DNA from: Shewanella algae
Lineage (GTDB): Bacteria; Pseudomonadota; Gammaproteobacteria; Enterobacterales; Shewanellaceae
Assembly: GCF_009183365.2 (NCBI RefSeq)
Contig: NZ_CP068230.1
Location: 1,455,001-1,519,000, forward strand
Direction: 5' to 3'
Length of the DNA stretch: 64,000 bases
How positions within the stretch are numbered: the first letter of the stretch is position 1; the number at the start of each line of letters is the position of its first letter. The translations under genes were made by a program, and so were the position numbers. Below, in pieces: positions 26,446 through 35,834 of this stretch. Below the pieces are notes generated by a model. The model worked only from the letters and a program-made list of their open reading frames with translations. It was not told where the DNA came from and did no database searches.

Positions 26446-27486
26446 TTAAAGCCCGGCGAACGTAAAGGGCTTGGCCGTGACAAAGTCCGACAGCGCGTTA
26501 CCTGAGTAGATGCTGTTGTTGTTGATGGTCAGCTTTTTCACTTCTTGTTGTTTATTGAAGTCGATGCCCTTCATATCGACCCAGAAGGTGTTGGGGGTTA
26601 AGGCGGTTTCAAAGTAATACACCCGATTTTTATGATCCGAGACCGAGCGCCAACGGGTCGAAGAGATATTCGGTTCAGTCTCGGAAGCTATACCGAAAGG
26701 CACAGAGGCGTTACGAATGACGCTGAAGGCGCCGGCAACCGCCACCCGGGTATTGGCTGTCTTGGGAATGGCATCCATATAGAAAGAGGCCCTGACAAAC
26801 CGGTCGGCGGCGCGGTTGGTTCCCGGCAACATGGTAAAGCCGCCAATCTGTTGCCAATACTGGTTCAGTGCCAGTTGCTGCTCGAAGATGGGGGAGTTGG
26901 TCATCACCCGGTACTTTTGGTCGTGATGGATCACCAGCTTGCCATCTATGTACTCGAATATGGCACTGTCACCTGCGGCATCGGAAATTGACAGATGCAG
27001 GGTGGCAAAGCGTTGGGTACCGGGAATATTGGCGGAAACTACTACAAAAGGTTCGGCTCTCAGTGCATCGACGGCTTCGGCGACTGTGGCAAAGTTATCC
27101 AGCACATATTGCACCCAGGCGGCGACCGACAGGCCTTTTCGTTTACCCTGGTATTCGGGATAACTCGACTCTGCCAGCCATAACAGATTGGCCACCAGGC
27201 CCTTCTCATTCATGCCGTCGGTGCTGGAGATATCAAAGGCGCTGGTGACCAGGCTGCCGTAGCGTGAGGTCCAGGTGACTGAGTTGTCGCCGACCGCCCC
27301 ATGGCGCTGCATGCCGCGGGGAAACAGCCACAGGCTCGCCGGGATTTCGTCGCGCCAGTCCATGGAGCGGGCAGTGATCACCAACTGTTCTTCGCCGTGA
27401 TAGACGGCGCGGGTGCAGGCCTGCGCCGTCGTGCCGATAATCAGGATTAAGGCGCTGCTGATTAAAGTGATGAGTTTCCGATTCAT
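26446..27486 (-). CDS. Periplasmic linear amide C-N hydrolase (choloylglycine hydrolase/penicillin acylase V family)
   Basis: 346 aa Ntn-hydrolase. Signal peptide 1-23 (GTTAQA) is followed directly by Cys24, which would become the N-terminal nucleophile after cleavage. Conserved family features: CTRAVYHG, then ARSMDWRDEI (Arg and Asp of the active site), DGMNEKGLVANLLWL and the Asn-containing TNSPIFEQQLALNQYW. The family hydrolyses conjugated bile salts, penicillin V or N-acyl homoserine lactones. In a free-living marine relative, penicillin V- or AHL-like substrates are more plausible than bile salts, but this is inference. Confidence 0.88.
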   Translation of the reverse strand: MNRKLITLISSALILIIGTTAQACTRAVYHGEEQLVITARSMDWRDEIPASLWLFPRGMQRHGAVGDNSVTWTSRYGSLVTSAFDISSTDGMNEKGLVANLLWLAESSYPEYQGKRKGLSVAAWVQYVLDNFATVAEAVDALRAEPFVVVSANIPGTQRFATLHLSISDAAGDSAIFEYIDGKLVIHHDQKYRVMTNSPIFEQQLALNQYWQQIGGFTMLPGTNRAADRFVRASFYMDAIPKTANTRVAVAGAFSVIRNASVPFGIASETEPNISSTRWRSVSDHKNRVYYFETALTPNTFWVDMKGIDFNKQQEVKKLTINNNSIYSGNALSDFVTAKPFTFAGL

Positions 27487-27566
27487 AGTGACTTCCCTGT
27501 TTGATTGCTAAAGAGAGTTAAAGGTGTTGAACGCGTAATGGCAAGCCGGGTTGTTAATCCTGGCAA

Positions 27567-28004
27567 TTATCTCAAGTGAAACAGCGCCTCCAAACCTGGG
27601 TTTTCTGTGTCTTCCCCCGGATGATACAGGTAGCAGCTGATGCGGGCATAGTTATCCAGATCGCCGCGCCACAGGCAGCTGGCTTCAATATCCCGCTCTT
27701 GTTGCTGAAAACGGATCCTAAGCACCTTGGCATCGCCGTTCAGCACCGGCTCTATGGCTGCTGTTCCTTGAATGCTTAAGCCTTCTATCTCCCGGCGCAC
27801 CTTAAGTTCGCCGTCCTGCTCATAAATGCTCATCTTGCCCGTGTAGCTGGCATCTGAGTCAATGGCTTTGCCAACCAGCTGATAATTGCCCTGCAGATAC
27901 TGCATAAAAAGCTCATCTACTTCGGCAAATGCCGCAGGTGCCAGGCAGAGGGAAAACAAGGGGAAAAACAATAGTGCCAAACGGCGAATAAACGGGTTAT
28001 TCAT
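27567..28004 (-). CDS. Hypothetical secreted protein
   Basis: 145 aa with a clear Sec signal peptide (RRLALLFFPLFSLCLAPAAFA, read in parts; cleavage near 28). The mature protein is predicted beta-rich (lipocalin-like pattern such as YQLVGKAIDSDASYTGKMSIYE) with two cysteines (ASCLWRG, ISCYLYH) that may pair. Preceded by TAAGGAAGGTCA before the ATG. No family recognised with confidence. Confidence 0.65.
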   Translation of the reverse strand: MNNPFIRRLALLFFPLFSLCLAPAAFAEVDELFMQYLQGNYQLVGKAIDSDASYTGKMSIYEQDGELKVRREIEGLSIQGTAAIEPVLNGDAKVLRIRFQQQERDIEASCLWRGDLDNYARISCYLYHPGEDTENPGLEALFHLR

Positions 28005-28074
28005 TGACCTTCCTTAGATTTGTATATCTATAGCTATAGCTTGGTGCATCTTTGCTGCCGCTCTGGCAGCCCAC

Positions 28075-28497
28075 TTACCGCTTTGATTGTTTCAGGGCCT
28101 TGTTGTGGTTGAAGTCGGCAGCGGCGCTTATCAGTGCCTTGAAAGCTGTTTCATCCAAGGATTGGTCCTGGGTAATATCTATGGCTCTACGCTGTTTGCC
28201 CTCAAGACCTGCATTAAACAGCTTGTGGGGATCCGGCAGCGAAGCGCCATTGGCAAATGTCAGTTTCAATTTGGCTTTGTATGACTCGCCGGTACAGAGT
28301 ATGCCTTGGCTCGACCATACAGGTACGCCGGACGGGTTCGTTGGCTTTACCCATTTGCACTCTTCAACTACCTCGGGAATAGCTGCCTTGATAAGTTCGC
28401 GGATATGGCCAAGCATCTCGGCGCGCCAGCCGCCCAGGGCGGCAATCTTGTGGTCGATAGAAACACTACCGTCGGTTTGCTGCAATTTTTTGTCCAT
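28075..28497 (-). CDS. DUF1801 (YdhG/YjbR-like) protein
   Basis: 140 aa, cytoplasmic. The DUF1801 pattern is visible: LGGWRAEMLGHIRELIKAA, EECKWVKPTNPSGVPVW, and YKAKLKLTFANGASLPDPHKLFN (read in parts). These small proteins have a SHOCT/iron chaperone frataxin-like fold; function unknown. AGGGAGAACACAA precedes the ATG. Confidence 0.75.
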   Translation of the reverse strand: MDKKLQQTDGSVSIDHKIAALGGWRAEMLGHIRELIKAAIPEVVEECKWVKPTNPSGVPVWSSQGILCTGESYKAKLKLTFANGASLPDPHKLFNAGLEGKQRRAIDITQDQSLDETAFKALISAAADFNHNKALKQSKR

Positions 28498-28597
28498 TTG
28501 TGTTCTCCCTGGCTCGCTTGCGAGTGCGAGCCTGACTCTGTGTTATCTGGCAGCAGGATAGACCAAGATGGACAAAGTTGCTCCAGCGAACGTCGAT

Positions 28598-28984
28598 TCA
28601 ATGGTCGCCAAGCAGTCTTGCAATCGCCTGCTGCGCCGCCGGTGCACACTTGATGATACCCACCATGTCTATCCAGTCCAGGCTTTCTATCTCGGCGGCG
28701 GTAATGATGTCGCCACTAAAGCCCGCGCTGAAACAATGCATGGTCAGCTCAGTGTTCTCGAAGCCGAAGGCCTTATCCGTAATGCTGAACCTGTGGCAAA
28801 TGGTGTCTTGCTGCAGATTTATGCTGAGCTCTTCCTTCAACTCCCGAGTCAGGGCTTGTTCAAGGGTTTCACCCGGTTCAGGTTTGCCGCCGGGAATAAA
28901 GTACTTATCTTTGCCCTTGGATTTGACACACAAGACTTTACCGTCTTTTTCATATAGCCAGGCTACACTTTGCAATTGTTTCAT
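28598..28984 (-). CDS. Nudix hydrolase
   Basis: 128 aa. Complete Nudix box GGKPEPGETLEQALTRELKEEL (about residues 32-53; key residues G33, E38, R47, E48, E51, E52 type pattern GX5EX7REUXEE), coordinating Mg2+ to hydrolyse nucleoside diphosphates linked to another moiety. C-terminal helix and the loop SLDWIDM fit the short MutT-like subgroup. Substrate cannot be predicted; possible house-cleaning of oxidised nucleotides. Head-to-tail with the small membrane protein gene upstream (18 bases apart). Confidence 0.88.
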   Translation of the reverse strand: MKQLQSVAWLYEKDGKVLCVKSKGKDKYFIPGGKPEPGETLEQALTRELKEELSINLQQDTICHRFSITDKAFGFENTELTMHCFSAGFSGDIITAAEIESLDWIDMVGIIKCAPAAQQAIARLLGDH

Positions 28985-29002
28985 GGGGTTCCTTGTTTAC
29001 AA

Positions 29003-29311
29003 CTAAAACCAAATCAATAACTGCCAGACTTTCCCCAGCAGACTCGGGAAGAGTCGCGGCAGTAACAGCGCCGTCAGGGCAAATACTGCCAGTGTCAGCC
29101 ACCAACCCTGGCTGCCGATAAAGGCTTGGCCGTTGCTCCACAGGGCCAGATGTTTATTGGTTGCCAACCAAAGCAGTGCCGCGGTCGGCACGGCAAACAC
29201 CAGAGCGGCCAGTTGCCCCATGAGCAGGCCAACAAGCCAACCGGAGTGGGTCTTGCTGCGCGCAGTTGATGACCCTTTGCCGCTGTTTCTATTTCGTGAG
29301 CTATGTTTCAT
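29003..29311 (-). CDS. Small two-helix membrane protein
   Basis: 102 aa. A basic, Ser/Arg/Lys-rich N-terminus (KHSSRNRNSGKGSSTARSK) precedes two hydrophobic segments (about 25-48 and 69-92). Positively charged N-terminus suggests it faces the cytoplasm. No family recognised. Short spacing to the Nudix gene suggests co-transcription. Confidence 0.55.
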   Translation of the reverse strand: MKHSSRNRNSGKGSSTARSKTHSGWLVGLLMGQLAALVFAVPTAALLWLATNKHLALWSNGQAFIGSQGWWLTLAVFALTALLLPRLFPSLLGKVWQLLIWF

Positions 29312-29355
29312 GGGCGATGCTTTATTGATCGTGTGTTATGGACTGTTCATGTTCT

Positions 29356-30531
29356 TTATCTTTGCTCTTTATCTGAGAACAAGTGCTGTGGTGATTGCCC
29401 CTTTGATGTCTTTGGGGCGGCAAAATACTGTTGCGGTTGGATCAGTTTAACCCCCAACATATTGGCCAAATACTGCTCCAGAAACACCTTGTGACTGGCA
29501 CCGACTATCACCAGCACCCGGCCTCCAGGGTTAGCTGCCACCACGCGCATGATGTGCGAGCTCATGTTGAGATTGCGTATCTCCCAAAGGGCAACCCGGG
29601 AGAGCGCCGCATCCTGGGTTAAATCTTTATCGATAAACAGGCTCCACTCCTGGTCAATGACGGCCCTCTGGTACTCCTGGCTGTTTAGCCAGGAAAAGAG
29701 CGGCAACCAATTACCTGTCTCAAGCGCCTCTGTCTTTAGCCTTTGTGGCTTGTTGATATAGTCGCTTTTGGCCAGAGCGGCGGCATGAGGCGACTGATTG
29801 TAAGACTCAAGCAGCCGCGCTTCGATGGGGCGGTAGAGATCTTTATCCAGATGATCATCTATCGGATAAATGCGCTTGAGCTTCAGTGCCATGGCCAGGT
29901 TGTTGCCAAGGGTGTTTTTCTCGTTATTGCTCGCGGCAAGTTGCTCCAGATAGTGCTGCAACTCGGTGGAAATCGTTGGGCTTGCCGCGGTTTTGTCCAA
30001 ATAATGCCAGTGCAGCAGGGCTATCTCTTTGTGATAGGCTGCAACGGCCAACTTGATGAGCCTTGCTCGCTGAACAGGTTCAAGGCTTGTCTCGTCCAAT
30101 AAGGGCTCCAGACTCTCAAGCGCCTTTTGCGCCGAGAGCCGCAACTCCTGCTGCTCCTTTATCGCCAGCGCCAGAAATCTTTGTCCCACAAAATAATCCA
30201 ACACAGTCTGATACTCGCCTGAGCCGTTGATCATGGTGGCGATATCCTGTGGCCGCAGTGACTCTACTGCTATGGCCGTAGGCTGGTAACGGGAGAGTGG
30301 CTCGAGGATCGAGGACAGAGAGCGGCTGTCCAATTGCTGTTTGATATTGCTCAGGTGCAGGCTGCCAAGCACCATCACCTGGGTTTGCAGCTTACTCTTG
30401 GCACTGAGTTGTTGCAGTGCACTCTTTGTACTCTCTGCGCTTAAAGCGGCAGCTTCTGTGCCTGTCGCATGAGCTTGGGCAATACTCGATGCCGCCAGGC
30501 AGGCAAGAAGAAGCAGTACTTTGGTGGCCAA
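29356..30531 (-). CDS. Secreted DUF5694 / TraB-like protein
   Basis: 391 aa with signal peptide 1-20 (CLAASSIAQA). The arrangement VMVLGSLHLSN near the N-terminus, IAVESLRP, ARN-like EIRNLNMSSHI and the closing GGRVLVIVGASHKVFLEQYL resembles the TraB/TIKI/EreA-like superfamily, whose paired G-x-x-H and Glu residues can form a metal-dependent hydrolase site. DUF5694 is the nearest family I recognise. Periplasmic; substrate unknown. Confidence 0.65.
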   Translation of the reverse strand: MATKVLLLLACLAASSIAQAHATGTEAAALSAESTKSALQQLSAKSKLQTQVMVLGSLHLSNIKQQLDSRSLSSILEPLSRYQPTAIAVESLRPQDIATMINGSGEYQTVLDYFVGQRFLALAIKEQQELRLSAQKALESLEPLLDETSLEPVQRARLIKLAVAAYHKEIALLHWHYLDKTAASPTISTELQHYLEQLAASNNEKNTLGNNLAMALKLKRIYPIDDHLDKDLYRPIEARLLESYNQSPHAAALAKSDYINKPQRLKTEALETGNWLPLFSWLNSQEYQRAVIDQEWSLFIDKDLTQDAALSRVALWEIRNLNMSSHIMRVVAANPGGRVLVIVGASHKVFLEQYLANMLGVKLIQPQQYFAAPKTSKGQSPQHLFSDKEQR

Positions 30532-30896
30532 ATTGAGTCTCCAAATTATGATTATTTTTTTACCCTATACCCGTGTTGGATACGAGCGGCGCCGGACTAA
30601 GAGGCTTTGCAACATCGGCTGGGCAGTATTTTGGGGTTTCACTAAGGGGGAGAGAGCCCGACTTTCCCTGTCGCATGCAACTGCCTGAAGTAACAGGCAG
30701 AGAATTGAGCCTTAGTCGTGAGCATCCAAGCACTAAAACATAAAAGCGTTAGCCGCTCTTGACTGGCGTCAGATTCGCGTCAAGCCATCCATTGCCAATG
30801 CCGTTTCAGGTTAATGGATAGCCACAGTGTATACAAGAGGGGAATACAAGAGTGTATAGACCGGGAAATTGGTAAACACTTTGTTCGGGGACATGG

Positions 30897-30982
30897 CTTA
30901 CAGGCCAGCCTGCTGTGTTGTGCTTCTTGCAAAGGACTCGGGCCATTTGCTGCGAACCACGCCTTGCATTCAGGCCTGTAAG
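30897..30982. repeat. 10-bp inverted repeat pair
   Basis: CTTACAGGCC (30897-30906) and GGCCTGTAAG (30973-30982), perfect arms 66 bases apart, 19 bases before copy B of the dispersed repeat. Could be terminal repeats of a tiny nonautonomous element. Confidence 0.5.
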
Positions 30983-31001
30983 TCGACGCAGAGCACACAT
31001 G

Positions 31002-31027
31002 GGACTTGTTCGCATCTTCCTTAGGTA
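31002..31027. repeat. Dispersed 26-base repeat, copy B
   Basis: Begins GGACTTGTTCGCA and ends CTTCCTTAGGTA; 24 of 26 bases equal copy A at 14704-14729. Confidence 0.65.
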
Positions 31028-31099
31028 GTGCATTTATTTTCTAAGCGCAGGTGGAACTTTGACCTTCCGGAGCATGGTTAGTAACGCATTGCGTTGGCT

Positions 31100-31202
31100 A
31101 CGAACGAGAGGCATGAACGCCGAACTGGCTCATACCCAGGGAAGTGTATGGCCGAGGCAGAGCCTTGAGGGATAATGAGCCAGCTCACCCTCCTTGGTTC
31201 GT
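31100..31202. repeat. Nested inverted-repeat element
   Basis: Outer arms ACGAAC (31100-31105) and GTTCGT (31197-31202); inner arms CTGGCTCAT (31125-31133) and ATGAGCCAG (31175-31183); AGGC-AGA-GCCT inside the loop (31156-31166 area). The coaxial arrangement predicts a stable long hairpin on either strand. May be a miniature element or noncoding RNA. Confidence 0.5.
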
Positions 31203-31220
31203 GCTCGAAAGCACCTTGCT

Positions 31221-31256
31221 CTAGCTACGCAACTAGCTACGCAACTAGCTATGCAA
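31221..31256. repeat. Three tandem 12-bp repeats
   Basis: CTAGCTACGCAA twice, then CTAGCTATGCAA. Each unit carries the palindrome-like TAGCTA. Noncoding. Confidence 0.9.
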
Positions 31257-31370
31257 CTCGTGCCATGTCACAGATGTGCCTGTGCGAAAATTTGCGGCAT
31301 GTAATAGGAAAATCCACCGCCGTAAGCCCTGCAAGTGTTGGTGGGGAGAATTGTCCCTGTTGACTGAATA

Positions 31371-31397
31371 CAAAAACACCCGCAACGGCGGGTGTTT
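31371..31397 (-). terminator. Terminator of the liu/ato operon
   Basis: 10-bp stem AAACACCCGC/GCGGGTGTTT with a 4-base loop; leftward it ends in TTTTTG. It is 37 bases after the last gene's stop. Confidence 0.85.
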
Positions 31398-31433
31398 GGG
31401 ATATCACTGCTCTGTGGGAGCCACCGGTCTGAT

Positions 31434-32090
31434 TTACAGTGCCATCTCTGGCACATGTTCCGGGACGATAAGCTTGCCGGCGGTTTTGGCAACTATCTCC
31501 TCGACACTCACACCAGGTGCCCGCTCCAGCAGGTGGAAGGCGCCGTCCTTGATTTCGATAAAGGCCAGGTCTGTCAGTACTCGCTTGATGCAGCCGTAAC
31601 CTGTGAGCGGCAACTCGCATTTGCTCAGTAGTTTGGAGTTGCCATGTTTGTCGGCGTGCATCATGGTGACTATGATATTGTCGGCGCCGGCCACCAAGTC
31701 CATGGCGCCGCCCATGCCTTTAACCAGCTTGCCGGGGATCATCCATGAGGCGATAGAGCCTTCGACATCCACCTCGAACGCGCCCAGTACCGTGAGATCC
31801 ACATGTCCGCCACGGATCATGGCGAAGCTCTCGGCGCTTGAGAAGAAAGACGCGCCCTTGACGGCGGTAACGGTTTGCTTGCCGGCGTTGATCAGATCCG
31901 GATCTATAGTGTCTTCGGTGGGGAATTCACCCATGCCCAAGAGGCCGTTTTCCGATTGCAGCATCACCTGCATGCCCTCGGGGATATAGTTGGCCACCAG
32001 AGTCGGGATACCTATCCCCAGGTTGACGTAGTAACCGTCTTTGAGTTCCTTGGCGACGCGTTGGGCCAGTTGTTCTCTTGAAAGTGCCAT
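31434..32090 (-). CDS. atoA: 3-oxoacid (acetoacetyl) CoA-transferase, subunit B
   Basis: 218 aa. With the next gene it transfers CoA from succinyl-CoA or acetyl-CoA to acetoacetate, the end product of leucine degradation. The catalytic glutamate is in the family motif SENGLLGMGEFP (about 46-57). Other features: GYYVNLGIGIPTLVANYIPEG and GGAMDLVAGADNIIVTMMHA. Last gene of the liuR-liuABCDE-atoDA run, 15 bases after subunit A and just ahead of the operon terminator. Confidence 0.93.
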   Translation of the reverse strand: MALSREQLAQRVAKELKDGYYVNLGIGIPTLVANYIPEGMQVMLQSENGLLGMGEFPTEDTIDPDLINAGKQTVTAVKGASFFSSAESFAMIRGGHVDLTVLGAFEVDVEGSIASWMIPGKLVKGMGGAMDLVAGADNIIVTMMHADKHGNSKLLSKCELPLTGYGCIKRVLTDLAFIEIKDGAFHLLERAPGVSVEEIVAKTAGKLIVPEHVPEMAL

Positions 32091-32105
32091 TTTGCTCTCC
32101 TGCCC

Positions 32106-32807
32106 TTATGCCTGTTTGACTGTGCGCTGTTCGATACGCTTCTCGAACACACCCTTGATGACGCGATCCACATAGATTCCCGGGGTGTGGATATGATCCG
32201 GGTTCAGCTCACCCGGCTCGACTATCTCTTCCACTTCCACCACAGTTATCTTGCCGGCGGTGGCCATCATGGGGTTGAAGTTGGCGGCTGTCTTGCGAAA
32301 TACCAGGTTACCCATGGTATCGGCCTTCCAGGCGCGGATCAGCGCGAAGTCGGCGGTCAGAGCATCTTCCAGCACATAGTGGCGGCCATTGATTTCGCGG
32401 GTCTCTTTGCCCTCGGCCACCGGGGTGCCGTAGCCGGTGGCGGTAAAGAAGGCGGGGATCCCGGCGCCGCCGGCGCGGATCTTCTCCGCCAGAGTGCCTT
32501 GCGGAGTAAGGATTACATTGAGTTCGCCACTGAGCATCTGCCGCTCAAAGGTGGCGTTTTCACCCACATAGGAGGCGATCATTGTGCTTATCTGCTTATG
32601 TTGCAGCAGCAGCCCCAGTCCGAAGTCGTCCACCCCGGCGTTATTGGAGATGGCGGTCAGGCCGCTAACGCCCAGTTTGACCATTTGATTGATAAGGCCT
32701 TCGGGAATGCCGCAAAGGCCAAAACCGCCCACCATGACTGTCATATCATTGGTGAGACCTGCGAGCGCTTCGTCGTAGCTGCCGACAACTTTATTGAGTC
32801 CTGCCAT
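32106..32807 (-). CDS. atoD: 3-oxoacid (acetoacetyl) CoA-transferase, subunit A
   Basis: 233 aa. The CoA-binding loop is [16 protein letters not shown] (about 28-43) and the family segments [15 protein letters not shown] and [22 protein letters not shown] follow. Forms the heteromer with subunit B. ATG at 32807 is preceded by AGGACATCACT. A 64-base gap separates it from liuE, but gene order and direction argue for one transcript. Confidence 0.93.
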   Translation of the reverse strand: MAGLNKVVGSYDEALAGLTNDMTVMVGGFGLCGIPEGLINQMVKLGVSGLTAISNNAGVDDFGLGLLLQHKQISTMIASYVGENATFERQMLSGELNVILTPQGTLAEKIRAGGAGIPAFFTATGYGTPVAEGKETREINGRHYVLEDALTADFALIRAWKADTMGNLVFRKTAANFNPMMATAGKITVVEVEEIVEPGELNPDHIHTPGIYVDRVIKGVFEKRIEQRTVKQA

Positions 32808-32871
32808 AGTGATGTCCTTGCTGTTTATTATCTGTCGTTATACTGCTTATCTGTTGTGCCACCTGGAGGCC

Positions 32872-33762
32872 TTAAGCTCCCAGGGCTCTGGCTACTTTTG
32901 AACCGGTTTGCCGTCCAAGCTGCTGGCTTATCTGCCGTCCGGCCTGGGCCAGTTTGTTGAGATCTATGCCTGTGTCTATACCCATACCATGCAGCATGTA
33001 GACAAGATCTTCACTGGCCAGATTACCGGATGCGCCTTTGGCATAGGGGCAGCCACCGAGTCCGGCGACCGAGGTATCTATTACACTGACGCCGGTTTCC
33101 AGGCAGGCGAGAATGTTGGCCAGCGCCTGACCGTAGGTGTCATGGAAGTGTAGCGCCAAGCGCTCTACCGGTACGCGCTCGGCCACGGTTTCCACCATTT
33201 TTCGGGCCTTGAGCGGTGTACCTACGCCTATGGTGTCGCCGAGGGATATTTCATAGCAGCCCAATTGATGCAGAATGTCGGCGACCCGAGCCACTTCTGC
33301 CGGGGCGATTTCACCATCATAGGGGCAACCCAATACGCAGGAAACATAGCCGCGAACCCGAATACCTTGCTCCTTGGCCCGGCTCAGCAGGGGCTCGAAG
33401 CGGGCGATGGACTCTTCGATGGAGCAGTTGATGTTCTTCTGGCTGAAGCCTTCGGAGGCGGCGGCAAATACTGCAACTTCATCGGCGCCGGCATCCAGCG
33501 CCAACTCCAGGCCCTTGAGATTGGGAGTCAGGGCGCTGTAGCAGACGCCGGCGCGGCGTGAAATGCCGCGCAGCACCTCGCCCGAGTCTGCCATTTGCGG
33601 CACCCACTTGGGCGACACAAAGCTGGCGGCTTCGATGCGTTTCACCCCGGCATCGGCCAGGGCTTCAATCAGGGCTATCTTGGCCTGAGTGCTGACCGAG
33701 GTTTCATTTTGCAGGCCGTCTCTTGGGCCTACTTCAAACAGGCTTACCTTTGGAGGCAGCAT
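32872..33762 (-). CDS. liuE: Hydroxymethylglutaryl-CoA lyase
   Basis: 296 aa TIM-barrel enzyme that splits HMG-CoA into acetyl-CoA and acetoacetate, the last carbon-cleaving step of leucine breakdown. Metal and substrate motifs: [14 protein letters not shown] at the N-terminus, [14 protein letters not shown] with two metal-ligand histidines, and the active-site signature [17 protein letters not shown] with the catalytic cysteine. The ATG at 33762 begins one base after the liuD stop; the longer frame to 33846 would overlap liuD and has no family similarity. Confidence 0.95.
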   Translation of the reverse strand: MLPPKVSLFEVGPRDGLQNETSVSTQAKIALIEALADAGVKRIEAASFVSPKWVPQMADSGEVLRGISRRAGVCYSALTPNLKGLELALDAGADEVAVFAAASEGFSQKNINCSIEESIARFEPLLSRAKEQGIRVRGYVSCVLGCPYDGEIAPAEVARVADILHQLGCYEISLGDTIGVGTPLKARKMVETVAERVPVERLALHFHDTYGQALANILACLETGVSVIDTSVAGLGGCPYAKGASGNLASEDLVYMLHGMGIDTGIDLNKLAQAGRQISQQLGRQTGSKVARALGA

Positions 33763-33763
33763 T

Positions 33764-35821
33764 TTAAGCCTCCTTGAGTTGTTCGCTGAGCTCCAGCAAC
33801 TGGGCGCCATCGCTGACCAGTTCGCCGGGCTGGAAGAAAAACTCACTCACAGTGCCATCGAAAGGCGCGGCTATGGTGTATTCCATCTTCATCGCTTCCA
33901 TCACCATCAGCCCCTGGCCCGCCTTAACGCTGTCGCCCACAGCCACTAGGTGGGTGACTATGGTGCCATTCATCGGCGCCTTGAGCAGATCGGCGTGGTT
34001 GGCCTGCTCTTCTTCCAGTTCATTCTGAATGGCGCGGAAATGACAGGCGTTAAGCTCGCCGGAGCGGCCAAGCAGGGTAAAGTCCATGCCCTGGCGGCTG
34101 ATTCGCTGGCTGCTGATATGCCCATCGACCACACAGCGAAGCGCGTCACCACCGGCCTCATCTGTGCTCAGCTCGCCTTCGATAACCAGGGTTTGGCCAT
34201 CCAGTGTCAGTTGCCAGCTATCGGCCTTGGCCAGCTCAGTCAGCTGCAGGTGATGAATATGGTGTTCATCGTCCATCAGGGCAATATCGTGGCGCTTGGC
34301 GCAGTTGAGTCTAAAGCCACTGGCGCTGCCCCAGGGCGAGGAAGGGTCCTGACTGTTTGCCTGTTTGGCCTGGGAGTCGCGTTTGCGCCACAGCATTTCA
34401 TACAGGGCGGCTTTGGCCAGCAGCGGCAAGGGCAGGGCGCTGTCTTTCGCTTGAGGCAGCAGCTGTGCTTGATAGCGCTCAATAAAATCTGTGCTGAAGT
34501 CGGCGCCGGCAAAGGCCGGGTGAGCGGCGATTTTACCCAGGAAACCGATATTGTGTTTCAGGCCGGTGAGCTGGAAGTCATCCAGAGCCCTTTGCAGGCG
34601 CTGCAGCGCTCTTGGGCGTGACTCATCCCAAACAATCAGCTTGGCTATCATGGGATCGTAGAAGTTGGAGATTTCATCGCCTTCACGGATCCCTGAGTCG
34701 ATACGCACATGGCGCGATGGTTTGGGCTCGCGCAGGAAGTTGAGCTTGCCGCTGGCGGGCAGGAAGTCGTTATCCGGATCTTCGGCATAAATTCGCACTT
34801 CAAAGGCATGGCCATTAATGGCAACTTGCTCCTGAGTCAGGGGCAGAGGCTCTCCGGCGGCGATCAAAAGTTGCCAGTGCACCAGATCTGTCTCTGTCAC
34901 CAGCTCGGTAACAGGATGCTCTACCTGCAAACGGGTATTCATCTCCATAAAGAAGAAGCTGCCGTCTTCCTCTGTGGCATGGGTGTCCAGCAGAAACTCG
35001 ACCGTGCCTGCGCCCACATAGTCGATGGCGCGGGCGGCGGCCACGGCGGCTTCACCCATGCGGCGACGCAGGGCGTCGCTGAGGCCGGGGGCCGGCGCTT
35101 CTTCCACCACTTTTTGGTGGCGGCGCTGAATCGAGCAGTCCCTGTCTGACAGATAGATGGCATTGCCCTGGGTGTCGGCAAATACCTGTACTTCCACATG
35201 GCGCGGCTGCTCCAGATAACGCTCCATCAACAGCTTGTCATTGCCAAAACTGGAGGCGGCTTCACGGCGGGCCGAGTCGATGGCCGACTTGACTTCCGTC
35301 AGGCTGCGGACAATCCGCATTCCCTTGCCGCCGCCACCGAAGGCGGCCTTGATCAGCAGCGGGAAACCGATTTTTTCGGCTTCACTGAGCAGCACTTCAT
35401 CGCTCTGGTCATCACCATGATAGCCGGGCACCAGCGGCACTCCGGCGCGGCCCATGATGAGTTTGGCGGCGCTCTTGCTGCCCATGGCTTCTATGGAATC
35501 GGCCTTGGGACCGATAAAGGCGATATTGGCCCGTTCACAGGCGGCGGCAAAAGCGGCGTTTTCCGACAGAAAACCATAACCCGGGTGGATCGCCTCGGCG
35601 CCACAGGCCTTGGCGATATCGATAATGGCATCGCCCTTGAGGTAGGAGTCGGCCGGTGCCGAGCCCCCCAGATAAAAGGCTTCATCGGCCATGGCCACGT
35701 GGGCGGCATGGCGATCGGCATCCGAGAACAGTGCGACAGTGCGTACACCCAATGACCTGGCGGTACGTATGATGCGACAGGCAATTTCGCCGCGGTTGGC
35801 AATCAGAATCTTGTTGAACAT
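33764..35821 (-). CDS. liuD: Methylcrotonyl-CoA carboxylase, biotin-containing alpha subunit
   Basis: 685 aa. Domains in order: biotin carboxylase N domain ([18 protein letters not shown]), ATP-grasp (glycine loop [13 protein letters not shown]), biotin carboxylase C domain ([13 protein letters not shown]), a linker/BT domain (about 490-590) and the biotinyl domain with the biotinylated lysine in [11 protein letters not shown] near residue 645. Makes carboxybiotin for LiuB. ATG at 35821 has AAGGAAGG seven bases before; upstream GTG in frame overlaps that site. Part of the liu operon. Confidence 0.96.
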   Translation of the reverse strand: MFNKILIANRGEIACRIIRTARSLGVRTVALFSDADRHAAHVAMADEAFYLGGSAPADSYLKGDAIIDIAKACGAEAIHPGYGFLSENAAFAAACERANIAFIGPKADSIEAMGSKSAAKLIMGRAGVPLVPGYHGDDQSDEVLLSEAEKIGFPLLIKAAFGGGGKGMRIVRSLTEVKSAIDSARREAASSFGNDKLLMERYLEQPRHVEVQVFADTQGNAIYLSDRDCSIQRRHQKVVEEAPAPGLSDALRRRMGEAAVAAARAIDYVGAGTVEFLLDTHATEEDGSFFFMEMNTRLQVEHPVTELVTETDLVHWQLLIAAGEPLPLTQEQVAINGHAFEVRIYAEDPDNDFLPASGKLNFLREPKPSRHVRIDSGIREGDEISNFYDPMIAKLIVWDESRPRALQRLQRALDDFQLTGLKHNIGFLGKIAAHPAFAGADFSTDFIERYQAQLLPQAKDSALPLPLLAKAALYEMLWRKRDSQAKQANSQDPSSPWGSASGFRLNCAKRHDIALMDDEHHIHHLQLTELAKADSWQLTLDGQTLVIEGELSTDEAGGDALRCVVDGHISSQRISRQGMDFTLLGRSGELNACHFRAIQNELEEEQANHADLLKAPMNGTIVTHLVAVGDSVKAGQGLMVMEAMKMEYTIAAPFDGTVSEFFFQPGELVSDGAQLLELSEQLKEA

Positions 35822-35834
35822 CTTACATCCTTCC

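Larger units (their letters stand above)
30532..31370. other. 0.9-kb noncoding, repeat-rich region downstream of the liu operon
   Basis: No ORF here has coding character. It contains a 7-bp hairpin CTGCCTG/CAGGCAG (30681-30700), a 10-bp inverted repeat (30897-30906 and 30973-30982), copy B of a dispersed repeat (31002-31027), a long nested inverted-repeat element (31100-31202) and three 12-bp tandem repeats (31221-31256). May be remnants of mobile palindromic elements or structured RNA. Confidence 0.65.

Noticed and set aside
31221..31256. Tandem repeats as a CRISPR array
   Set aside because: Units are 12 bp, directly adjacent with no spacers, and no cas genes are present.
31175..31363. 62-codon frame over the tandem repeats
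   Set aside because: Its repeated SYAT units merely translate the 12-bp repeats; no ribosome site and it overlaps the inverted-repeat element.
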